Shown here: positions 45,656-53,733 of the stretch, piece after piece
Position numbering within the stretch: the first letter of the stretch is position 1
Layout of the letters: each line of letters opens with the position of its first letter
NCBI RefSeq assembly: GCF_000717055.1
Contig: NZ_JNXI01000016.1
Span: 310,001-374,000, forward strand
Length of the DNA: 64,000 nucleotides
From: Streptomyces iakyrus
Lineage (GTDB): Bacteria; Actinomycetota; Actinomycetes; Streptomycetales; Streptomycetaceae
Direction of reading: 5' to 3'
Program-made: the position numbers and the translations under genes
The notes under the pieces: generated by a model
Seen by the model: the letters and a program-made list of their open reading frames with translations, nothing else
What the model was told of the DNA's origin: nothing
Database searches by the model: none

Positions 45656-46834
45656 TTACTTCGCAGCCGCGAGCTCGGCGGCCTTGTCGGCCGCTCCGTC
45701 CATGGTGTCCACGCGCTGAACCAGCGGGTGGTTGGCGTCGGAGAGGATCTTGCGCCCGAGCTCCGCGTTGTTGCCGTCCAGACGGACGACCAGGGGCTTG
45801 GTGACCTCCTCGCCCTTGTCCTTGAGCAGCTGCAGCGCCTGGACGATGCCGTTGGCGACCTCGTCACAGGCGGTGATGCCACCGAAGACGTTGACGAAGA
45901 CGGACTTGACGTCCGGGTCGCCGAGGATGATCTCCAGGCCGTTCGCCATGACGGCGGCGGAGGCGCCACCGCCGATGTCGAGGAAGTTGGCCGGCTTCAC
46001 GCCGCCGTGCGCCTCACCGGCGTACGCGACGACGTCCAGGGTGCTCATGACGAGACCCGCGCCGTTGCCGATGATGCCGACCTCGCCGTCGAGCTTGACG
46101 TAGTTGAGGTTCTTCTCCTTGGCGGCGGCCTCGAGCGGGTTGGCCGCGGCCTTGTCCTGGAGGGCCTCGTGCTCCGGCTGGCGGAACTCGGCGTTCTCGT
46201 CCAGGGAGACCTTGCCGTCCAGGGCGATGACCTCACCGGAGGCGACCTTGGCCAGCGGGTTGACCTCGACCAGGAGGGCGTCCTCCTTGATGAAGGTGTC
46301 CCACAGCTTGACCAGGACGTTCACGACCTTGTCGGCGACCTCGGCCGGGAACTTGGCCGCCGCGACGATCTCGCGGGCCTTGGCCTCGGTGACACCCTCG
46401 TTGGCGTCGATCGGCGTCTTGGCGACGGCCTCCGGGCGGGTGGCCGCCACCTCCTCGATCTCCATGCCGCCCTCGACGGAGGCGATGGAGAGGAAGGTGC
46501 GGTTGGCACGGTCCAGGAGGAAGGAGACGTAGTACTCCTCCACGATCTCCGGGGCCGTCTCGGCGATCATCACCTTGTGGACCGTGTGGCCCTTGATGTC
46601 CATGCCGAGGATGTTGGTCGCGTGCTCGACCGCCTCGTCGGGGGTGGCGGCGAGCTTGACGCCGCCGGCCTTGCCACGGCCGCCGACCTTCACCTGGGCC
46701 TTGACGACGGACTTGCCACCGAGGCGCTCGGTGGCTGCGCGGGCCGCCTCAGGCGTGTCGATGACTTCACCGGCCAGCACCGGTACATCGTGCTTGGCGA
46801 AGAGGTCCCTCGCCTGGTACTCGAACAGGTCCAC
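45656..46834 (-). CDS. sucC: Succinate--CoA ligase, beta subunit
   Basis: A 392-residue ATP-grasp subunit. It starts [20 protein letters not shown], has [19 protein letters not shown] (nucleotide-binding), [20 protein letters not shown], and [21 protein letters not shown] near the C-terminus. The start is GTG 46834 with GGA 8 bases upstream. The 5' untranslated region may be long because the region upstream to about 47040 holds no gene. Confidence 0.97.
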   Translation of the reverse strand: MDLFEYQARDLFAKHDVPVLAGEVIDTPEAARAATERLGGKSVVKAQVKVGGRGKAGGVKLAATPDEAVEHATNILGMDIKGHTVHKVMIAETAPEIVEEYYVSFLLDRANRTFLSIASVEGGMEIEEVAATRPEAVAKTPIDANEGVTEAKAREIVAAAKFPAEVADKVVNVLVKLWDTFIKEDALLVEVNPLAKVASGEVIALDGKVSLDENAEFRQPEHEALQDKAAANPLEAAAKEKNLNYVKLDGEVGIIGNGAGLVMSTLDVVAYAGEAHGGVKPANFLDIGGGASAAVMANGLEIILGDPDVKSVFVNVFGGITACDEVANGIVQALQLLKDKGEEVTKPLVVRLDGNNAELGRKILSDANHPLVQRVDTMDGAADKAAELAAAK

Positions 46835-47392
46835 GCGCTTCCGTCCCTATCAGTGATCTCGCGGTTCGTTGTCTGCGTGGGCGTGCCGCGAGGGCAACGT
46901 GACGTCCGCTGTCTGTCACAAGGGAGGCGCACACGGTGTCCGAGCGCGCGGCATGTCCGTCTCGCAGGTTATCGCTGCTTCCGGGGGGCCTCTAAATCGA
47001 GGGTCACACCTGAGCGGTGATACCTGTCACATGATGCCGCCCTCTCTGGCACGGCGTGCCGGGTGTGAGGAGCTGGTGATGGGCCTCACCGGGATGGGGT
47101 TGACCCGGTGAGGCCCGCCGGACACCCGGGAGGGAGCACGAAGGCCCTGTTCAGGGCCCGGCTCCCCGGGGCGCCTGGCCGGGTGGCCCCCACCCCAATG
47201 GGGGCCGCCCGGCCCATCCACGAGGTTGCGGCCTCGGACCACCGACGGCTTTCGGCCGTCCGGGCGTGACGCCTCGTGAAGCACTGGGAGCGGGAGGGGT
47301 GCCGTGGGGCACCCCGGGCGGGGTCGGCCGGCCGGAGGAGCGCTCCCCCACGAGGCGGGCCTGTGGCGGGGAGACCTCGACGGCCGTCCGTG
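46835..47392. other. Intergenic region with several hairpins, no recognised gene
   Basis: A 558-base gap. The left part (to about 47040) should hold the sucCD promoter and leader. The right part has inverted repeats: GGGCCTCACCGGG/CCCGGTGAGGCCC (47081-47116, 13-bp stem, likely terminator for the minus-strand gene to the right), GGCCCTG/CAGGGCC near 47140, GGCCCCCA/TGGGGGCC (47185-47206) and GACGGC/GCCGTC near 47248. No open frame here has Streptomyces-like codon use. Confidence 0.5.
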
Positions 47393-48448
47393 CTAGCCGG
47401 GGAAGAGGGGGATGTCCCGGTGACCGCACCCGGCACCGGCCGGGGAGGCGCCGGCCCCGCCACCGGACCCGAGCGCGAGCGGCGCCCAGGGGCTCGGGGG
47501 GACGGCGTGAGCCTCGCCGTGACGCGACGAGCCGCTGTCGGCCAAGGACCGGTTGCCGAGCACGCCGTCGGGACGACCACCTGGCGAGTGACCGGCGGCC
47601 GGGGTCCGTCCCGCGTGCGGCGAGGATCCCGGGTGGCCGGTGTGGCTCCGGCGATGGGGACGGCTGAGGTGATCTGAGTGACCCAAGGGCTGGGCGGGTC
47701 TGAGGTGGGAGGCGTGGACGCCGTGGGGCTTCGGGCCTGCGGGGGCGGCGTGGGACTCGTGGCCGGCGACCGGGGTGTCCGGTTTCCCGGCCTGTCGCGA
47801 GGGGGCGGCGCCGTCCGCGGGCACGGTCCCCGAGTCCTGCACGGATGCCCCGCCCGTTTGAGGGTCGGCCGTGGCAGGGGTGGGTGGGGCGGGCGGAGCG
47901 GGTGCTCCCGGGAGCTCAACGTCGGGGTCGCCGGGGGGTGGGGGCAGGTCGGGCAGGTCCGACAGCCCCGGCAGCCCCGGCAGGCCCGGCAGCGCGGGTG
48001 AGTCGGGCAGGGTGGGCAGCGCCGGTGCGTCCCGCAGCGCCGGTACGTCCCGCAGCGCCGGTACGTCCCGCAGCGCCGGTACGTCCCGCAGCGCCGGTGC
48101 GTCCGGCAGCACCGGCGATCCGTTTGAGCCCGGGTGATCTGAAACCGCCGGGAGGCCCCGCACCGGTTGGTGCGACACCGGCCCGGGCCACGACGATGAC
48201 GGCGACAGCGACGCCTCCACCTGCACGTCTACCGGCCCCTGGCGCCCAACTCCCCCCGCCTCACCGGCTCGCCCCTCCGACCGCACCCCCACACCGTTCA
48301 CACCGTTCTCCGCATGGGCCTGCTCCCCCCACACCAGTCCGATGACCAGCAACCCGCCCAACAGCAGGGCCACTTGGAGCGCACGCCGCCCGGCCGCCGT
48401 GCGCAGTGTGCGCAACGCGGCTCCGGGCAAGGCTGCTGACCAGCTCAA
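47393..48448 (-). CDS. Secreted or anchored Pro/Leu/Ala repeat protein
   Basis: A protein of 351 residues if TTG 48448 is the start (GGGAGG ten bases upstream); GTG 48505 would add 19 residues but has no ribosome site. A basic N-terminus (LRTLRTAAGRRALQ) leads to a hydrophobic helix (VALLLGGLLVIGLVWG) ending QAHAE, a probable signal peptidase site. The mature part is low complexity: VPALRD-type hexapeptide repeats, then LPGLPGLPGL and PDLPPPPGDP, then a His/Ser/Pro/Gly-rich half. No enzyme motif and no sortase signal are visible. It is probably a cell-surface or secreted protein of unknown role. Confidence 0.7.
   Translation of the reverse strand: MSWSAALPGAALRTLRTAAGRRALQVALLLGGLLVIGLVWGEQAHAENGVNGVGVRSEGRAGEAGGVGRQGPVDVQVEASLSPSSSWPGPVSHQPVRGLPAVSDHPGSNGSPVLPDAPALRDVPALRDVPALRDVPALRDAPALPTLPDSPALPGLPGLPGLSDLPDLPPPPGDPDVELPGAPAPPAPPTPATADPQTGGASVQDSGTVPADGAAPSRQAGKPDTPVAGHESHAAPAGPKPHGVHASHLRPAQPLGHSDHLSRPHRRSHTGHPGSSPHAGRTPAAGHSPGGRPDGVLGNRSLADSGSSRHGEAHAVPPSPWAPLALGSGGGAGASPAGAGCGHRDIPLFPG
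48020..48104. repeat. 18-bp tandem repeats coding VPALRD
   Basis: The unit TACGTCCCGCAGCGCCGG (plus strand) is repeated about four to five times with single-base changes, coding PALRDV/PALRDA on the minus strand. Confidence 0.85.
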
Positions 48449-48664
48449 GAGGGGAGGCTTCCTCCCGTGCGACGGAAGCGGTACCGCCCGGCCGGCACCC
48501 CGCACGGCCGAGCAGGGGCCGATCCTCGCACGGGAGTGCGGAGGTTGCGCAAGCCCTTGCTAACCGATGGGCCGTCATGTCCCTTTTGCTGCTCCAAGCC
48601 GGACGACGACCCATCGACATATCGCCATCTGCCCCCTCACGCGGGGTACTTCACGCAGCGCCTG

Positions 48665-49831
48665 TCACGCCGCATCCGGTATCGGCAACGGCCGCTTCTC
48701 GATGGCCGCCGCCATCACCTCCGGAAACAGATCGGGCGTGCAGGCGAACGCCGGCGCCCCCAACGCCGCCAGCGCGGCCGCGTGCTCCCGGTCGTACGCC
48801 GGTGCCCCTTCGTCCGAGAGCGCCAGCAGCGTCACGAACTGCACGCCGGCGGCCTTCATCGCGGACACCCGCTTGAGCATCTCGTTGCGGATGCCGCCTT
48901 CGTAGAGGTCGCTGATCAGCACGACCACCGTCTCCGCGGGCCGGGTGATCTGCGACTGGCAGTACGCGAGCGCCCGGTTGATGTCCGTGCCCCCGCCCAG
49001 CTGCGTGCCGAACAGCACGTCGACCGGGTCGTCCAGCTGGTCCGTGAGGTCGACGACCGCCGTGTCGAAGACGACGAGTCGCGTGGAGATCGTCCGCATC
49101 GAGGCGAGCACCGCCCCGAACACCGATGCGTACACAACCGATGCCGCCATGGATCCCGACTGGTCGATACAGAGGATGACCTCCTTCTTGGTGGACTGGG
49201 CAGCCCGCCCGAACCCGATGAGCCGCTCCGGCACGATCGTTCGGTACTCGGGCAGGTAGTGCTTGAGGTTGGCCGCGATGGTGCGGTTCCAGTCGATGTC
49301 GTGGTGGCGGGGCCGGCTGATCCGGGCGCTGCGGTCGAGGGCGCCGGTGAGGGTGGCCCGGGTGCGCGTGGCGAGCCGCTTCTCCAGGTCTTCGACGACC
49401 TTGCGCACGACGGCCCGGGCCGTCTCCTTCGTCGTCTCCGGCATCGCCTTGTTGAGCGACAGCAGTGTGCCGACGAGGTGCACGTCGGCCTCGACCGCCT
49501 CCAGCATCTCCGGCTCCAGCAGCAGCGTGGCGAGACCGAGCCGGTCGATGGCGTCGCGCTGCATGACCTGCACGACGGAGGAGGGGAAGTACGTCCGGAT
49601 GTCCCCGAGCCAGCGCGCCACGGACGGTGCCGATGCCCCGAGCCCCGCCGCACGCTCCCGGCCCCCCTGTGACCTGCCGTCCTTCCTGCCGTAGAGCGCG
49701 GTGAGCGCTCCGTCCATCGCCGCGTCCCGCCCCGACAGCTTGCAGCCGGTGCCGTCCGCCGCGTCGCCCCCGAGGACGAGCCGCCAGCGCCGCAGCCGCT
49801 CCTCCGCCGGGTCCGTCGTCCCGGACGTCAT
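48665..49831 (-). CDS. VWA domain protein of the MoxR-DUF5682 system (YehP-like)
   Basis: A 388-residue protein. The N-terminal half is helical (for example RWLGDIRTYFPSSVVQVMQR). The C-terminal half is a von Willebrand factor A domain with an intact MIDAS: VILCIDQSGSMAAS (DxSxS), QLGGGTDINRAL (Thr) and VVLISDLYEG (Asp). VWA proteins next to MoxR ATPases act as metal-dependent adaptors or chaperone partners. The ATG overlaps the stop of the 48-residue ORF by 4 bases. It is the last gene of this transcription unit. Confidence 0.9.
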   Translation of the reverse strand: MTSGTTDPAEERLRRWRLVLGGDAADGTGCKLSGRDAAMDGALTALYGRKDGRSQGGRERAAGLGASAPSVARWLGDIRTYFPSSVVQVMQRDAIDRLGLATLLLEPEMLEAVEADVHLVGTLLSLNKAMPETTKETARAVVRKVVEDLEKRLATRTRATLTGALDRSARISRPRHHDIDWNRTIAANLKHYLPEYRTIVPERLIGFGRAAQSTKKEVILCIDQSGSMAASVVYASVFGAVLASMRTISTRLVVFDTAVVDLTDQLDDPVDVLFGTQLGGGTDINRALAYCQSQITRPAETVVVLISDLYEGGIRNEMLKRVSAMKAAGVQFVTLLALSDEGAPAYDREHAAALAALGAPAFACTPDLFPEVMAAAIEKRPLPIPDAA

Positions 49832-49974
49832 GCCCGCCCTCCCTTACGCGGCCGTTCCCACAGCGGGATCACCGGCACGGTCGTCGAAGGCCGCCTTTCC
49901 GCCCGGAACCCGCCCGTCACGGTGGCTCCCGTCTCCGGTGCCGTCGTCCGCTCCCTCAGTGCCTCGGTCGTCAT
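49828..49974 (-). CDS. 48-residue mini-protein locked between DUF5682 and VWA genes
   Basis: MTTEALRERTTAPETGATV... ending IPLWERPRKGGRA. Its ATG overlaps the DUF5682 stop (ATGA, 49971-49974) and its TGA overlaps the VWA ATG (49828-49831), so it is translated between them in a tight chain. It is Thr/Arg/Pro-rich, without a membrane segment, Cys or known motif; VPVIPLWERPRKG is its least polar part. I do not recognise a family. Alternatively it merely carries ribosomes across the gap. Confidence 0.65.
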   Translation of the reverse strand: MTTEALRERTTAPETGATVTGGFRAERRPSTTVPVIPLWERPRKGGRA

Positions 49975-52370
49975 CCCGTCACCCCCGCCAGGTTGTTGTC
50001 TTCGGTGTTGTCGTCCATGTCGTCCAGTCCGAGCAGCAGCCGCACGACCGGCAGCACCGCGTCCGCGCGCTCGGTGTCGAAGTCGGCCGCGAAGCCGGGC
50101 GTTGCGGTACCGGCGGCTGTCGCGCCGCCCCCGGTTCCCGGTCCGCGCCTGACCAGTTCGCCGAGGGTCCGGCGCACTCCGGGCTCGTACACCGAGAACG
50201 TCCGCCGCAGCAGGGGCAGTACGTCCGTGAAGGCCTCGGCCGGCACCCCGGTCAGCCACGCGTCGACCAGTCCGAGCAGCCGCTCGTCGTGCACCAGGAG
50301 CATTCCGCCCCCGGAACCGCCTCCGACGAAGCCCTCGATCCACGCGGCCGCGTCCGCCGGCGGTGTGCCCGGTGACAGGACGCGTCCCATCAGCAGTGCC
50401 GCCTCGTCCTGGGCCAGTTGCCCGTCGTCGAGCAGCAGCCGGACGGCCCGCCCCCGGATGACGCCCGGCACGGTGTCCCGCCCGGACAGCACCCGCAGTA
50501 CGGACTGCCAACGGCCTCTCAACCGGCCGTGTCCGGCCGCGGGGGCGTCGCCCAGCAGGGCCACGGCCCCGTGCACCGCGTCCAGGTGGCCCCGCATTTC
50601 CTCGGCGGCGTCCGCGCCGAGCGCGGCGCAGGCCGGGGGAAGACCGACGAAGACCCGCTCGGCCAGTCCCGCGGCGACCTCCGCCAGGGCTGCGGTGTCC
50701 GTGCCGCGCACGTCTCCGTAGCGCAGGGAGCGGACCAGGGCCGGGAGCGCCTGGGCGAGATGGCCGACGTCCGTGTCGAGGGCCGCCCGGTCGGCGAGGA
50801 CCCGCATCACAGTGGGGAGGGCGTTGGGCAGTTCGGCCAGCAGGCAGCGCTCGGCGAGCCCGGTGACACCGGCCAGGCCCTCCGCGCCGACGGCGTCCGC
50901 CTCGGCCTTGGCGGTCGCGGCGGACAGGACGGTCGTCCCCCACACGCCGGCCTCGGCGACCCGCACGGACAGTTCGGGCTCCCAGCGCAGCCGCCAGGTC
51001 TCCCGGAAGGTGCCGGTGCTGCCTCGCGATGCGGCCGGTTCGCCCCACGCGATGCCGAGCAGTCGCAGCCGGTGCAGCAGCCTGCTGCGGGCGGCGTCGT
51101 TCTCCTTGCGCAGGTCGAGCTCCAGCTCCCGCTCCAGCGCCTCGGGCTTCAGCCGCAGCCGGCGTTGCAGCCGGGTGAGGTCCCGCTGCAACGGCACGGC
51201 CGGTGCCGACGGCGGCACCTCCCCCAGCTCGTCCCCCACGACCAGCCGGTCCCGGATGAGCGCCAGGGGTACGTCCGAGCCCTCGCACATCACCGCCCGC
51301 ACGGCGTCGGTCGTCTCGCTCAGGCCGGGCAGCGGACGGCCGCGCATCGCGGCGAGCGTCTCGGCCAGCCGCACCGCCTCGATGACGTGCGCGGAGGAGA
51401 CGATCCGGTCCTCGGCGCGCAGCAGCCCCGCCACCTTGGTCAGCCACCGCTCCACCGGCCGGTCCGGGGCGCTGAACAGGTGCCCGTACCAGCCGGGTGA
51501 GTCGATGCCCGCTCCGTACCCGCTGGTCCGGGCGAGCCGGCGGTGCGTCCACGGCACCCAGGTCATGTCCGTCCTGACCTTGGGCAGCCCCTTCAGCAGC
51601 GCCCTGTCGGCGGCGACGGTGGTCTTCTGCCGCAGTGCGGGCACGTGCCAGGCGCCGCATACCACCGCCACACCGTCATCGAACTCCCGCTGCGCGGCCC
51701 GCACCTGGAGCCGCATGTACGCCTCGCGCACCAGGTCCCGGTCGTGGCCCCCGCTGCCGTAGGTCTCCCGCAGCGCGCCCATGGCCTGCTCCAGCGCGGT
51801 GAACGGCGCGAGCGCGTCGCCCTCCCCCGCGCCCCGGTGCTCCACGACGTCCTCCCACCACCGCTCCGGGTCGTCGTAGCCGGCGGCGTCGGCGAGCACG
51901 CCGAGCGGATCGATCCGGAGCTCGGCGGGGCCGGGACCGGTGTCCCCGTCCGGCGCCGTCTCGGCCGGTGGCGGACGTTCGCCCTCTGTTGCCGCCTCGT
52001 CGTCCTGCCTCCCCCAGGCCAGCGTGTGCGTGGCCGGCAGGTCGATGAAGCGGGCCGGGACATGGTGCTCCAGGGCCCAGCGGAGGGCGATCCACTCCGG
52101 GGAGAACTCGGCCAGCGGCCAGAACGCCGAGTGGCCGGGCTCGTCCACGGCGTGGGCGAGCAGAGCGACCGGCGGCCGCATCTCCTCGTCTGCGGCGAGC
52201 GGGATCAGGGCGTCGGCCTCGGGCGGCCCCTCGATCAGCACGACCCGCGGCCGGACCTCCTCCAGCGCCGCGCGCACCGCCCGCGCCGACCCCGGTCCGT
52301 GATGCCGCACCCCGAGCAGCACCGGCCCCGTCCCGGCGGCCCGGCCCGCGGCCTGTTCCACACCGGTCAC
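49971..52370 (-). CDS. DUF5682 family protein (YehM-like)
   Basis: A 799-residue cytoplasmic protein. The N-terminus GVRHHGPGSARAVRAALEEV, then VLIEGPPEAD, recalls the GxxH...E motifs of the EreA/ChaN/TIKI/TraB-type fold, whose members use His and Glu for metal-dependent hydrolysis; this link is by pattern memory. The rest is mostly helical with repeated Leu/Ala/Arg segments. The GTG start has GGGAGGGGG upstream. It lies 87 bases after the MoxR gene and overlaps the mini-ORF. It is conserved with MoxR, VWA and SWIM genes in several phyla, but its activity is unknown. Confidence 0.88.
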   Translation of the reverse strand: MTGVEQAAGRAAGTGPVLLGVRHHGPGSARAVRAALEEVRPRVVLIEGPPEADALIPLAADEEMRPPVALLAHAVDEPGHSAFWPLAEFSPEWIALRWALEHHVPARFIDLPATHTLAWGRQDDEAATEGERPPPAETAPDGDTGPGPAELRIDPLGVLADAAGYDDPERWWEDVVEHRGAGEGDALAPFTALEQAMGALRETYGSGGHDRDLVREAYMRLQVRAAQREFDDGVAVVCGAWHVPALRQKTTVAADRALLKGLPKVRTDMTWVPWTHRRLARTSGYGAGIDSPGWYGHLFSAPDRPVERWLTKVAGLLRAEDRIVSSAHVIEAVRLAETLAAMRGRPLPGLSETTDAVRAVMCEGSDVPLALIRDRLVVGDELGEVPPSAPAVPLQRDLTRLQRRLRLKPEALERELELDLRKENDAARSRLLHRLRLLGIAWGEPAASRGSTGTFRETWRLRWEPELSVRVAEAGVWGTTVLSAATAKAEADAVGAEGLAGVTGLAERCLLAELPNALPTVMRVLADRAALDTDVGHLAQALPALVRSLRYGDVRGTDTAALAEVAAGLAERVFVGLPPACAALGADAAEEMRGHLDAVHGAVALLGDAPAAGHGRLRGRWQSVLRVLSGRDTVPGVIRGRAVRLLLDDGQLAQDEAALLMGRVLSPGTPPADAAAWIEGFVGGGSGGGMLLVHDERLLGLVDAWLTGVPAEAFTDVLPLLRRTFSVYEPGVRRTLGELVRRGPGTGGGATAAGTATPGFAADFDTERADAVLPVVRLLLGLDDMDDNTEDNNLAGVTG

Positions 52371-52457
52371 TTCATCCCCCTCCCGTCCCGCACGTCCCCG
52401 CCCGATGCCGCGGGCGACCGCCGTCCCCCGTCACCCGGAGCCACCGCCCCGCGTTCC

Positions 52458-53588
52458 TCACACGCTCACCTCGCGGCAGGCCCGGTAGAAGTCCTTCCAG
52501 CCGTCACGCTCGCGGACCACCGTCTCCAGGTACTCCTGCCAGATGACCCGGTCCGCCGCCGGGTCGCGGACCACCGCGCCGAGGATGCCCGCGGCGACGT
52601 CGCCCGGCCGCAGCACGCCGTCGCCGAAGTGGGCCGCCAGGGCCAGCCCGTTGGTGACGACGGAGATCGCCTCGGCCGTGGACAGGGTGCCGCTGGGCGA
52701 CTTGAGCTTCGTCCGTCCGTCGGCGGTGACCCCCTCGCGCAGCTCGCGGAAGACGGTGACGACCCGGCGGATCTCGTCGAGCCCGTCGGGTGTGGCCGGC
52801 AGGTCGAGGGAGGGGCCGATCTGGTCGACGCGCCGCGAGACGATGTCGACCTCGGCCTCGGGGCTCTCCGGCAGCGGCAGCACGACCGTGTTGAAGCGGC
52901 GGCGCAGGGCGCTGGACAGGTCGTTGACGCCGCGGTCGCGGTCGTTGGCCGTGGCGATCAGGTTGAATCCGCGGACCGCCTGCACCTCCTGGCCCAGCTC
53001 CGGTATCGGCAGCGTCTTCTCCGACAGGATCGTGATGAGCGTGTCCTGCACGTCGGCCGGGATGCGCGTCAGTTCCTCGACGCGGGCCGTCATGCCGTCG
53101 GCCATGGCCCGCATGACGGGGCTGGGCACGAGGGCGTCGCGGCTCGGGCCGTGGGCGAGCAGCTGCGCGTAGTTCCAGCCGTAGCGGATGGCCTCCTCCG
53201 GGGTGCCGGCGGTGCCCTGCACCAGCAGCGTGGAGTCGCCGCTGACCGCCGCGGCGAGGTGCTCGGACACCCAGGTCTTCGCCGTGCCCGGCACGCCGAG
53301 CAGGAGCAGGGCGCGGTCGGTGGCGAGCGTGGTGACGGCGACCTCGACGAGGCGGCGCGGGCCGACGTACTTGGGACTGATCACCGTGCCGTCCGGCAGG
53401 GTGCCGCCGAGCAGGTAGGTCGCGACGGCCCAGGGCGACAGCTTCCAGCGGGCCGGGCGCGGCCGGTCGTCCTGGGCGGCCAGCGCGGCGAGTTCATGGG
53501 CGAAGGCGTCCTCGGCGTGCGGTCGCAACGCCTGGGTCGGTCCCGTCTCCCCCGCTTCGACGGACGTCGGCTCCACGGACACGGTCAT
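52458..53588 (-). CDS. MoxR-family AAA+ ATPase (YehL-like)
   Basis: A 376-residue AAA+ ATPase of the MoxR group. Walker A is LLGVPGTAKTWVSE. The Walker B position reads ARVEELTRIPADV, with Glu in place of the usual first Asp. Sensor 1 is NLIATANDRDRGVNDL and the arginine finger lies in ALRRRFNTVVLPLP. MoxR ATPases remodel or mature partner proteins together with VWA proteins. ATG 53588 has GGAGGGGG about 11 bases upstream; the open extension to 53735 runs through the promoter. Expression is predicted to be DNA-damage dependent (see promoter 53632-53654). Confidence 0.93.
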   Translation of the reverse strand: MTVSVEPTSVEAGETGPTQALRPHAEDAFAHELAALAAQDDRPRPARWKLSPWAVATYLLGGTLPDGTVISPKYVGPRRLVEVAVTTLATDRALLLLGVPGTAKTWVSEHLAAAVSGDSTLLVQGTAGTPEEAIRYGWNYAQLLAHGPSRDALVPSPVMRAMADGMTARVEELTRIPADVQDTLITILSEKTLPIPELGQEVQAVRGFNLIATANDRDRGVNDLSSALRRRFNTVVLPLPESPEAEVDIVSRRVDQIGPSLDLPATPDGLDEIRRVVTVFRELREGVTADGRTKLKSPSGTLSTAEAISVVTNGLALAAHFGDGVLRPGDVAAGILGAVVRDPAADRVIWQEYLETVVRERDGWKDFYRACREVSV

Positions 53589-53631
53589 GGCAAAGTCCCC
53601 CTCCAGCTCGGCCGGTTCGGATCTGTCGCCA

Positions 53632-53654
53632 ACGTTGCACCACACCACTGACAA
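53632..53654 (-). promoter_or_regulatory. PafBC-type (RecA-independent) DNA-damage promoter of moxR
   Basis: On the minus strand TTGTCAGTG (53646-53654) is followed by exactly 8 bases and CAACGT (53632-53637). This fits the motif tTGTCRgtg-N8-TAnnnT except for C in place of the first T of the -10. Transcription would start near 53625, about 37 bases before the ATG. Confidence 0.72.
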
Positions 53655-53703
53655 TGCGTTCCGACCTGCGGAAATGCCCGGCCGGGTCCGCCGGCGGACC
53701 CGA

Positions 53704-53726
53704 TTGTCAGTGGGGGGATCTACCTT
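53704..53726 (+). promoter_or_regulatory. PafBC-type DNA-damage promoter of the SWIM gene
   Basis: TTGTCAGTG (53704-53712), 8 bases, TACCTT (53721-53726): a full match to tTGTCRgtg-N8-TAnnnT. The -10 ends 7 bases before ATG 53734, so the mRNA is probably leaderless. With the minus-strand copy it forms an 11-bp inverted repeat (CCACTGACAAT...ATTGTCAGTGG). Confidence 0.85.
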
Positions 53727-53733
53727 CGGTGGC

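Noticed and set aside
46869..47111. Plus-strand 80-codon frame in the sucC upstream gap
   Set aside because: No ribosome site, atypical codon use, and it covers the sucCD promoter region.
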